DNA of 36,749 bases from a virus. Where the stretch lies: positions 1 through 36,749 of the IMG/VR virus record IMGVR_UViG_3300042731_006647; one strand, 5' to 3'. This document shows, piece by piece, positions 1 through 6,362 of the stretch; the first letter of the stretch is position 1; every line of letters starts with the position of its first letter. Under the pieces are notes generated by a model. It was not told the DNA's origin. It searched no databases and was given only the letters and a program-made list of their open reading frames with translations. A program made the translations under genes and the position numbers.

Positions 1-311
1 TTGAGCTGATTCGATTAATGGCTATTGCCGAAAGGTCAGGTGCTATGTCACCTAGAAGGGCGGATAGAATCGTTAGGGATGTGTTTGGCGATGACGTCGG
101 AAGATTGCCTCAGGGAATTGACCTTGATAAACCGTTTTCAATTACATTCGCTGAAGCCCAGAAAGGTGGGGGTATGGGGGGCGCTCAAGGTTTAGAGGCT
201 GGGGGAGATCCAGCGAAAGGAGTTTTACAGAATCTTGTTAGTCTAAGACACAGTATTGAAAAAGAACTTGATGATCGGTTTTTAACTGACTTGGAGGAAG
301 GTAATGAATAA
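1..311 (+). CDS. Phage portal protein, C-terminal end (partial)
   Basis: The frame is open from the left edge and ends at 311, so only about the last 100 residues are present. An ATG at 18 lies inside the reading frame and is probably not the start. The visible text (LIRLMAIAERSGAMSPRRAD, then a Pro-Phe-Ser-Ile-Thr stretch and a Gly-rich tail) resembles the C-terminal region of phage portal proteins, where a helix that selects partners by 'gamMsPr.a' is followed by a low-complexity tail. The portal is the dodecameric ring at the capsid vertex through which DNA is packaged. Position supports this: in many phages the portal precedes a Mu gpF-like protein, a protease, a scaffold and the capsid gene, and all of these follow here. 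The stop overlaps the next start (304) by eight bases. The family call comes from a short fragment plus context, so it is moderate. Confidence 0.55.
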   Translation, partial: ELIRLMAIAERSGAMSPRRADRIVRDVFGDDVGRLPQGIDLDKPFSITFAEAQKGGGMGGAQGLEAGGDPAKGVLQNLVSLRHSIEKELDDRFLTDLEEGNE

Positions 312-870
312 AGAGTTTGTGGTCGTTCAAAAAATGGAGTTGCTTCCTAACGAGGAGCTTATGGACCTTGTTGACAAGGTGTGCCAGTGTGTTGGTGAGT
401 TCCGCACTAAAAGCGAAAGAAAAGTTAACTTGATTGGTATCTTTGATGATCATATTGTCGTCAAAGATTTTGACACCGGCAGATGCTTCAAAATGCAAAT
501 GGAGAGGGCGGAAGATGGTACAGTTAAGGTAGATGGCCAAATGGTTGAGGTGAGGCAAACGTTTGTTGAAGTGGGTAAAGGAAAAGATAAAGACACGGAG
601 GGTGGAAAAGATCACGGTAAAGACAAACAAGAGGTCGGCGTGCAATGCTCTAGCTGTGATTATAAAGGGAAGGGGGAAGTTGGAGGGAAGTGCCCCCAGT
701 GTGGCGCTAAACTCGCTGCAATGGCGGAGGAGGGGTCTGAAGGTGCGAAGGATAAAAAGCCCACAGAAGATAAAGAGGATGAAAAGACAGAGAAGAGGGC
801 TACACCGCATTTCACAATTGTACCTATTGCCAAGTCAACGGAGTCCCTTTGGAAGGGTGTACTTTTCTAA
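304..870 (+). CDS. Zinc-ribbon phage protein, possibly related to the N-terminal part of XkdF-type proteins
   Basis: A 188-aa protein starting at ATG 304 behind a GGAGGAAGG ribosome site. Residues about 1-90 form a compact domain with 'IFDDHIVVKDFDTGRCFKM' and 'GQMVEVRQTFVEV', a pattern I associate with small phage proteins that accompany or precede XkdF-type prohead proteases. Residues 91-110 are a Lys/Gly/Asp linker. Residues 115-133 form a zinc ribbon with C115-x2-C118 and C130-x2-C133. A second charged linker follows. The last residues (HFTIVPIAKSTESLWKGVLF) read like the opening strand of an XkdF domain (compare 'KLIPIDKK...IAFGVVLEP' in the 776-aa protein downstream), but the frame stops there. 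The stop overlaps the next ATG as TAATG at 870. Function is unknown; a structural or assembly role is inferred from position. Confidence 0.6.
   Translation: MNKEFVVVQKMELLPNEELMDLVDKVCQCVGEFRTKSERKVNLIGIFDDHIVVKDFDTGRCFKMQMERAEDGTVKVDGQMVEVRQTFVEVGKGKDKDTEGGKDHGKDKQEVGVQCSSCDYKGKGEVGGKCPQCGAKLAAMAEEGSEGAKDKKPTEDKEDEKTEKRATPHFTIVPIAKSTESLWKGVLF
849..857 (+). repeat. 9-bp direct repeat at left border of the free-standing methyltransferase gene
   Basis: TTGGAAGGG at 849-857 recurs at 1736-1744, at the right end of the same gene. In both places it lies in the final codons of a gene (encoding WKG near the C-terminus) just before a stop. It may be chance, a shared gene-end, or a trace of insertion. 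Confidence 0.5.
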
Positions 871-1754
871 TGTCATCAAATGATATTATAAATAGTGCCG
901 TTAGTTTGGTACGTAGCATCAAACTTGAGAAATCCTTTCATGAAATTATCGAGCCTATATTTGGTAGTTTCATGGAAAAAAGGAATGGTGCTCTTTGGGG
1001 GTCGGCTGCGGGTAAAAGTCATATCGCTGATAAATTAATTCGGTTATTTCCAAGTTCATCGATTTATGTAGAGCCTTTTGCTGGGGGCGCTGGGGTATTT
1101 TGGGCGAAAGAGAAGCAGGGGACTGAGGTCTTAAATGATATAGATGTATTAGTATCTGGAGCGTTTAAGTTTCTGAGGGATCTTACAGATAGTGACATTT
1201 CGGATCTAAAGAAATTGGATTGGACAGTATCTAAGGAACTTTATGATAGATTGAAACGATCTAACCCTTCAAGTTTGTTAGAAGCATTTCATAAAACAGT
1301 TATGATTAGGTATGCAAGTTTTAGGATTCAGTGTGGGTCAATTGATCGCTCTGTGATTGGAAATACAATATTAGATCGTGTACTGAAAAGTTTGGACAAT
1401 GCCAAAGAGCGGTTACGGGGGGTAAAGATTTATGGTGAGGATTATAGGAAGACAGTGTCTCGGTATGATTCGAAAGACACGTTATTATTTTTAGATCCAC
1501 CATATGTAGAAACAAACGTAAGAGTTGGAGAGAAGGATTTTGATCACAAAGCATTTTTTGATTTTTTGGGGCAAGTAAAAAGTAAATTTTTAATTACTTA
1601 TGATAAGCCTGACCCTACGGGCAAATTTAAAACAAATAAGTTAAACCATAGTGCGTGGAGGGGTACAAACGTTGGGACCACAAGTCACACAACCTATATA
1701 ATAACGAACTATGAAATTCAGAAAAAGAGTGTTTCTTGGAAGGGGATCATTTAA
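870..1754 (+). CDS. D12-class (Dam-like) DNA N6-adenine methyltransferase
   Basis: A 294-aa protein. I prefer ATG 870, which overlaps the previous stop (TAATG) and has GGAAGGG 12 bases upstream; a TTG at 849 would add seven residues. It has the alpha-group order of D12 methyltransferases: an N-terminal 'AAGKSHIADKLIRLFP' helix, SAM-binding motif I around residues 66-75 (YVEPFAGGAGVF), a helical target-recognition region, and catalytic motif IV DPPY at residues 209-212. The expected reaction is SAM-dependent N6 methylation of adenine in phage DNA; the recognition site cannot be read from sequence. It is clearly paralogous to the second methyltransferase domain of the 776-aa fusion protein (LFPS.AGK, EPFAGGA, EKxFDHKAF, and NYxIQKxS near the end). 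No restriction enzyme gene is nearby, so protection from host restriction or timing of packaging or replication are the likely roles. Confidence 0.9.
   Translation: MSSNDIINSAVSLVRSIKLEKSFHEIIEPIFGSFMEKRNGALWGSAAGKSHIADKLIRLFPSSSIYVEPFAGGAGVFWAKEKQGTEVLNDIDVLVSGAFKFLRDLTDSDISDLKKLDWTVSKELYDRLKRSNPSSLLEAFHKTVMIRYASFRIQCGSIDRSVIGNTILDRVLKSLDNAKERLRGVKIYGEDYRKTVSRYDSKDTLLFLDPPYVETNVRVGEKDFDHKAFFDFLGQVKSKFLITYDKPDPTGKFKTNKLNHSAWRGTNVGTTSHTTYIITNYEIQKKSVSWKGII
1736..1744 (+). repeat. 9-bp direct repeat at right border of the free-standing methyltransferase gene
   Basis: This is the second copy of TTGGAAGGG (first at 849-857). It also forms the TTG start region of the Mu gpF-like gene, so its conservation may partly reflect translation-initiation needs. 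Confidence 0.5.
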
Positions 1755-2746
1755 TAAACCTTAGTTCCCTCTCAGATTTGGAGCTAGGGAGCCTTGCTCA
1801 TGAGGTGGACAGGACTCTGTGCGTCGTATTAAAAGTTAGCCCCAGAAAAGAATCCGAGTTAATTGAAAACCGCATGGCAAAACTGACTACTAAAGTATGG
1901 AAGTCAGTAGCTAACTCAACCATGTTGTCGGGTTTAAAAACGCTTGTCTCGAAACCCTACACCTCTAAATCAATAGGTGCCTTCTTAAAGAAATTTGGGT
2001 TAAAACTTTCTGAGCCACTGACGGATGGTCAGATAAAGGTGCTAGGCAATAACCTAAAGTCCATTTGGAAGATTGGCAAAAAACTAGCTGCACAAGAAAC
2101 CAAGACAGCGTTTAGTTTTGCGTCGGTGGATGCAAAAGCCATCGCCACAATTAATAAGCATCAAGTTTTTTGGATTGGTGATTTCTACTCTGACAAGTTA
2201 TCCGCGAGAGTCCGTGCTGTGACTGAGGATGTACTATTGCGACGAGGATTTGATCACGTCGAAGCTGGTGATGAATTGCAAAAAGCTTTACGTAGAGAGT
2301 TTGGTATAACTCCGGGGCATAGAGTTTCGACATTCGCCCCAAATGTGCCAGCAAGGTACGCAGCAAACCCAGACCTCTATTTCCAGCAACTCGCCTCTAC
2401 TGTAGGTCACCAGGCTAGGACGTTTGGCAAAATGCAGCAATTTAAAGAGCATGATGTTATTACGTACCGTCTGATTAATCCAATGGATGAAGTGACCGGG
2501 CAAATCTGCCAGCAAATGCATGGAAAGACATTCACAATCAGCGCTGGCATGAAACAGATGAAAGACGTGTTAAACGCCAAGTCACCCAAGGAAGTTAAGG
2601 ATGTGTCTAAGTGGCTGTCTGCGAATGAGATTGAAACGAAGTTCAGCAAAGGTGGGGCGCAGGCCTTAATCGATGCAGGTGCAACCATAATTCCACCATT
2701 TCACCCGAAGTGCAGAACTGAGCCGATAGTGGGGAAAATGAAATGA
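1736..2746 (+). CDS. Mu gpF-like minor head (head morphogenesis) protein
   Basis: A 336-aa protein. The C-terminal third carries the hallmark of the SPP1 gp7 / Mu gpF family: 'D-E-V-T-G-Q-I-C-Q-Q-M-H-G-K' with C258, and a final 'PPFHPKCRTE' with C326. Members are minor capsid proteins near the portal, often brought into the procapsid by it. The first roughly 200 residues are helical and unassigned. The best start is TTG 1736 with a weak AG-rich site (about 1720-1727), overlapping the methyltransferase end by 19 bases; in-frame ATG 1874 would lose 46 residues that look like genuine protein. The stop overlaps the next gene as ATGA. Between portal and this gene, where direct adjacency is usual, sit the zinc-ribbon and methyltransferase genes. 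Confidence 0.8.
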   Translation: MEGDHLINLSSLSDLELGSLAHEVDRTLCVVLKVSPRKESELIENRMAKLTTKVWKSVANSTMLSGLKTLVSKPYTSKSIGAFLKKFGLKLSEPLTDGQIKVLGNNLKSIWKIGKKLAAQETKTAFSFASVDAKAIATINKHQVFWIGDFYSDKLSARVRAVTEDVLLRRGFDHVEAGDELQKALRREFGITPGHRVSTFAPNVPARYAANPDLYFQQLASTVGHQARTFGKMQQFKEHDVITYRLINPMDEVTGQICQQMHGKTFTISAGMKQMKDVLNAKSPKEVKDVSKWLSANEIETKFSKGGAQALIDAGATIIPPFHPKCRTEPIVGKMK

Positions 2747-3021
2747 GTGTCATAATAAAACGGTATGTGATTCAGACATTGATTCTTTCTAAAGAGAGAT
2801 TCAAGACATTAACTGATGCAAAGAAGTGGGTTAAGGATCACCATTTTAAAGTGCCTGGTCAAAAACTGAACGTTCTAAAACCAGAGATTGACGAAACGAA
2901 TACTTCCTACAGATTTCGGCAACGACCACCATCGGATTTTGTGCAGGGGAGTTTTAGAACCATTTCTGTTACTAATGGTGTAAAGGCTGTAATTGGCCAG
3001 TTAAAAACGGGTAAGAAATAA
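2743..3021 (+). CDS. Small phage protein of unknown function in head-assembly context
   Basis: A 92-aa protein whose ATG overlaps the previous stop as ATGA, which implies coupled translation. The sequence has a recognisable two-part pattern: 'ILSKERFKTLTDAKKWVKDH' in the first half and 'SYRFRQRPPSDF' followed by 'GSFRT...NGVKAVIGQL' in the second half. I recall this pattern from short domains in phage head-assembly operons, sometimes adjacent to or fused with XkdF-type proteases, but I cannot name a function. There is no signal peptide, membrane segment or cysteine. It is basic at both ends. The reading frame is convincing because it fits perfectly between the Mu gpF-like gene and queD with only ten bases of spacer. 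Confidence 0.7.
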   Translation: MSVIIKRYVIQTLILSKERFKTLTDAKKWVKDHHFKVPGQKLNVLKPEIDETNTSYRFRQRPPSDFVQGSFRTISVTNGVKAVIGQLKTGKK

Positions 3022-3031
3022 AATAGAGTTT

Positions 3032-3409
3032 ATGCCTCGATTGGTCTTAGAAAAAAAGTTTGCATTTGAAGCGTCACATCAATTGATGCATCAAGAAAGT
3101 AAGTGCAGTCGTTTACATGGGCATTCATGGCATGGCAGTGTTATTTTAGAAAATAATTCACTTCAATCGAATTATTCTGACACAAGTATGGGTATGGAGT
3201 TCAGGTTTGTGGGCAATGCTCTTGAAGGTTTGGTTAACAGATATTTGAATCACCAGCATTTGAATGAGTCACTTAAAATGGATGCGCCCACATCCGCATC
3301 CGTTGCGAAATGGATTTACGACCGTTTAAAATTTGATCTGCCTTTGCTGGTTGCTGTTACCATAGAAGGGGCGTGTGATTGCAAATGGACTTATAGGGGA
3401 AATGGATAA
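3032..3409 (+). CDS. queD: QueD-like 6-carboxy-5,6,7,8-tetrahydropterin synthase
   Basis: A 125-aa protein of the PTPS/QueD family, full length for QueD (about 120 aa). It contains the zinc ligands H16 (FEASHQL), H29 and H31 (LHGH), catalytic-position C25, 'LNHQHLNE' at 72-79, 'PTSASVAKWIYDRL' at 86-99 and E112 in 'VTIEGACDCKWTYRG'. QueD converts 7,8-dihydroneopterin triphosphate to carboxy-tetrahydropterin, the second step from GTP towards 7-deazaguanines (preQ0). In phages these genes usually serve modification of guanine in phage DNA or supply of queuosine precursors. Against my memory of E. coli QueD, residue 73 is Asn where Asp precedes the catalytic His. The ribosome site is weak (AATAGAG). 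The gene overlaps the queE region directly downstream; queC and folE are not in this window. Confidence 0.9.
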   Translation: MPRLVLEKKFAFEASHQLMHQESKCSRLHGHSWHGSVILENNSLQSNYSDTSMGMEFRFVGNALEGLVNRYLNHQHLNESLKMDAPTSASVAKWIYDRLKFDLPLLVAVTIEGACDCKWTYRGNG

Positions 3410-4001
3410 AACTTACAAAGTAAATGAGATGTATTATAGCCTCCAAGGCGAAGGTGTCAGGGCTGGAATTGCACATGTATTTATTCGTTTCCATGGCTGT
3501 AATTTAGACTGTACAGAAACTAACGCTGGGTTTGATTGTGATACAAAAAACGATGCCTACAAAGAAATGTCAGCTATGGAAATATCTAAAAAGGCACTGT
3601 CTATTGTTGGCGGGGGCTGTGATTGGATACTTGTTACGGGGGGAGAGCCTTCATTACAGATAGACGGTCAACTTATCCACACGCTACACGCAAGTGGATT
3701 CAGGCTGGCCATTGAGAGCAACGGAACGCGACCATTGCCTCCTGGATTTGAATGGATTACAGTTAGCCCTAAAAAACATGGGGCTGTACTTCAAGGGTAC
3801 GCCGACGAATTGAAATATGTTATTCGTGCGGGAGATCCACTTCCGTTAGTGGCATGCCGTACCAAGAATTTTTTGTTGAGTCCGGCTTACGAGGGTAAGA
3901 AAGTCTCAAGAAAAAATTTGGAGTATTGCGTCAAGTTATGCCTTGAGAATCCTAAATGGCGTTTGTCTGTTCAGCAGCATAAATATTGGAAGATAAGGTA
4001 G
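3402..4001 (+). CDS. queE: QueE-like 7-carboxy-7-deazaguanine synthase (radical SAM)
   Basis: A 199-aa protein. I prefer ATG 3402 (MDKTYKVNEMYYSLQGEG, the typical QueE opening), although GTG 3375 is in frame and has its own AGAAGGGG. It overlaps the queD stop by eight bases. Motifs are SLQGEGVRAG (13-22), the cluster-binding region 'FHGCNLDCTETNAGFDCDT' (30-48) with C33, C37 and C46, the SAM-binding 'VTGGEPSLQ', and 'WITVSPKK' in the middle. QueE rearranges carboxy-tetrahydropterin to 7-carboxy-7-deazaguanine using SAM and a 4Fe-4S cluster. The cysteine spacing C-x3-C-x8-C differs from the common CX3CX2C; alternative spacings are known in QueE subfamilies. It is encoded with queD as a two-gene unit, so the phage supplies consecutive steps of preQ0 synthesis. 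Confidence 0.92.
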   Translation: MDKTYKVNEMYYSLQGEGVRAGIAHVFIRFHGCNLDCTETNAGFDCDTKNDAYKEMSAMEISKKALSIVGGGCDWILVTGGEPSLQIDGQLIHTLHASGFRLAIESNGTRPLPPGFEWITVSPKKHGAVLQGYADELKYVIRAGDPLPLVACRTKNFLLSPAYEGKKVSRKNLEYCVKLCLENPKWRLSVQQHKYWKIR

Positions 4002-4012
4002 GATATCAAAAA

Positions 4013-6343
4013 ATGGATCCTAAAGAGAAACAGATGGATGTTGATAGCGTGTTACAAAAAGCCAAAGATATTGTGGCGGAGAATAATTATAATTGTGTAG
4101 AGCTTTGCAAGCGAAGCATTGCACCGTGCGAGGGAATACCGGGTCAGGGCTTTTTCAATTCCTTTGGGAGTTTAACTCGCTTTGCTGATAAAATACTACC
4201 GTTGTTCCCCGAGCCCGGTTTTAAAAAGTATGTTGAGTTATTTTGTGGTAAGGGCGAAATGCTATGGTGCCATAAAAAGTCGGCAGACGAAGAGTTTATG
4301 AATGACTTGGATGATAGGATTATCCGGCTACATAAGATATGTCAGGGGATCACCGAAATACAGTTGGACTCTTTAGCTAAGATGGATTGGGTTGGTAGTC
4401 AAAAGACTTTTGAGTTATTGAAGAACGCAAAACGCCCGCAGGAAGATTTAAAGTTTTTTTATCGGGAACTTTATCTCCGCAGGTTTAGCAAGTCTGGCAG
4501 GGCGCGGCCTAGGTTTCAGGAATGGGCTGAGGGTCAAGTATGTAATTTAATCAAGCGAATAGTAAGGTGTAGGGAAAGGCTGCAAGGAGTTAGAATAATC
4601 CACGCGGATTATGCAAAAACCTTAAAGCAATTAGATAGTAAGGATACATTTTTCTTTATAGATCCACCATACCCTGATGAGGGCGGTTATTACCCAATAA
4701 AGATGCCAGATCTGGCTGTCCAGGCGGCTAACTATAAAAATGTTGCTGGGAAACTAATGATTGTAATAGAAGGTAGCAACAAGTCTTTAGCTGCGCTACG
4801 TAAGCTTAATTTTGTTGAGAAGAAATTTAAGTTGCCGCGTGGTTGGCATAATAGCCCTAAAGGGCCTGACAAAAGTTTTGTTTGGGCTAGCATATTTATG
4901 AATTACCAGCCAAATATGCTAGCCGCTAAAAAGTTCTTTATGCCCGTAATGAAAGTTGAAACTGTAGATATAACGGTTTCTGGTAAAAGTTTACGTATGA
5001 ATCATCAAAAGGCGTTAGAAAAATCACGTGATTTGATAAGGCATACCAAGATGGAAATGGCACTAGGTTTCGTTGCTGACTTGGTTCTCAGTGAGGACTT
5101 AATTTGTAAACGGTCTGATAGGCTTTTCCCTTCCACGGCAGGAAAATGCCACATTGCTAGTAGGCTTTTGTGTTTATTTCCTGATCACAATGGTTATATC
5201 GAACCTTTTGCTGGTGGCGCTGCTTTATTTTTTGCTAAAGAAAAGAAACCTGTAGAGGCATTAAATGACACCCATGCCGCTGTTATGACTTGTTATAAGT
5301 TTGTGCAGAATATAACACAAGAGCAGATTAACAAGCTGAAAAAAATGAATTGGGTTGCCACGCGGGATCACCGGAAGAAATTACAAGAATCCTCCCCAAC
5401 AGACCCTTTATTGATATTCCATAGATTAACAATGCTGAGGTTTAGCGGGTTTAATAAGAATGAAAATTCAAAAGGTATGGCGCGTGAACAAGAAGGTAAG
5501 GAATTAAAAATTATCGATAGGCTTATAGGAGCCAAAGAACGTCTAAAAAATACTAAATTATATTGTGGTGATTATCGTAAAATTATGTCCAAATACGACG
5601 GGATGAAAGACATATTTTTTTTCTTAGACCCTCCATATGTTAATGCTAACGTTGCGGACATAGGAGTAAAGGAGTTTGATCACAAGGCGTTTTGGGAGTG
5701 CGTGTATAACTTGAAAAGTAAGTATCTGGTGGCGTATAACCAGCGTGACCCAGAAAAAAAGCTTGGTGTCAAAAAAATTAAACATCTTGCTGCATCCAAT
5801 ATTGGCTCTAAAGAGTATATAACTTATGTGTTAACAAATTATGATATCCAAAAAGAGAGCAGTGTTTGGCGCGGCTTTACGAAAAATCAGTCAGAGGCTA
5901 TTGCTTTCCTACCATCTGATATTCAGGACAATCTTCGAAAAATCAATGCGACAATAGAAAAGTGCCTTGAAGTAAAGCTGATTCCTATTGATAAGAAAGC
6001 ACCGGACGATAAGCAAATTGCTTTTGGTGTTGTTTTAGAGCCTAATGAAGTTGATTCGCAGGGGGACATAATACCGGAAGCAGAAATTGAAAAAGCTGCC
6101 CACTTGTGGCTTGCACGGTATCAAGACCGTGGATTTATGCACGATAAAATAGTAAACTCTAAAATTGAGATTTACGAATCATATATAGCGCCAACAAACT
6201 TAAACATAAATGGTCAGCAGGTTAAAAAAGGAACATGGCTTTTGATGTACCACATTCTAGACTCTGAGCTTTGGAAGAAAATAAAAAGCGGTGAGCAGAC
6301 GGGTTTTTCAATGGGAGGGTTTGCAAGACGGGTCAAAGTCTAG
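4013..6343 (+). CDS. Fusion: two Dam-like methyltransferase domains plus XkdF-type prohead protease domain
   Basis: A 776-aa protein; ATG 4013 is preferred because AGGTAGGA lies nine bases upstream (TTG 3986 would add nine residues). Domain 1 (about 30-300): D12 methyltransferase with motif I 'YVELFCGKGEM' at 73-83 and DPPY at 217-220. Domain 2 (about 365-630): a second D12 domain with 'IEPFAGGAALFFAKEK' at about 396-411 and DPPY at 539-542, closely similar to the free-standing enzyme at 870-1754. Domain 3 (about 656-776): XkdF-like 'FGVVLEPNEVDSQGD...KAAHLWL', 'ESYIAPTN', 'KKGTWLL' and terminal 'SGEQTGFSMGGFARRV'. XkdF is annotated as a putative phage serine protease for head maturation. Placement directly before scaffold and capsid genes is where a prohead protease belongs. 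Both DPPY motifs are intact; domain 1 has Cys-Gly-Lys-Gly in place of the usual Ala-Gly-Gly. No stop or frameshift separates the domains, so this is a true fusion in this sequence. Confidence 0.88.
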   Translation: MDPKEKQMDVDSVLQKAKDIVAENNYNCVELCKRSIAPCEGIPGQGFFNSFGSLTRFADKILPLFPEPGFKKYVELFCGKGEMLWCHKKSADEEFMNDLDDRIIRLHKICQGITEIQLDSLAKMDWVGSQKTFELLKNAKRPQEDLKFFYRELYLRRFSKSGRARPRFQEWAEGQVCNLIKRIVRCRERLQGVRIIHADYAKTLKQLDSKDTFFFIDPPYPDEGGYYPIKMPDLAVQAANYKNVAGKLMIVIEGSNKSLAALRKLNFVEKKFKLPRGWHNSPKGPDKSFVWASIFMNYQPNMLAAKKFFMPVMKVETVDITVSGKSLRMNHQKALEKSRDLIRHTKMEMALGFVADLVLSEDLICKRSDRLFPSTAGKCHIASRLLCLFPDHNGYIEPFAGGAALFFAKEKKPVEALNDTHAAVMTCYKFVQNITQEQINKLKKMNWVATRDHRKKLQESSPTDPLLIFHRLTMLRFSGFNKNENSKGMAREQEGKELKIIDRLIGAKERLKNTKLYCGDYRKIMSKYDGMKDIFFFLDPPYVNANVADIGVKEFDHKAFWECVYNLKSKYLVAYNQRDPEKKLGVKKIKHLAASNIGSKEYITYVLTNYDIQKESSVWRGFTKNQSEAIAFLPSDIQDNLRKINATIEKCLEVKLIPIDKKAPDDKQIAFGVVLEPNEVDSQGDIIPEAEIEKAAHLWLARYQDRGFMHDKIVNSKIEIYESYIAPTNLNINGQQVKKGTWLLMYHILDSELWKKIKSGEQTGFSMGGFARRVKV

Positions 6344-6362
6344 GTAGAATATTCGGTGATTC

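Noticed and set aside
238-810. Open frame of 190 codons on the - strand
   Set aside because: It lies fully antisense to the zinc-ribbon gene, has no ribosome site, is low in charged order and would be the only - strand gene; it is a shadow of the + strand gene.
563-883. Open frame of 106 codons on + in another frame
   Set aside because: It overlaps the zinc-ribbon gene, and its Lys/Arg-rich product is what the shifted frame of the charged linkers gives.
870-1754. Methyltransferase as half of a restriction-modification system
   Set aside because: No endonuclease-like gene is adjacent or elsewhere in the window; neighbours are head-assembly genes.
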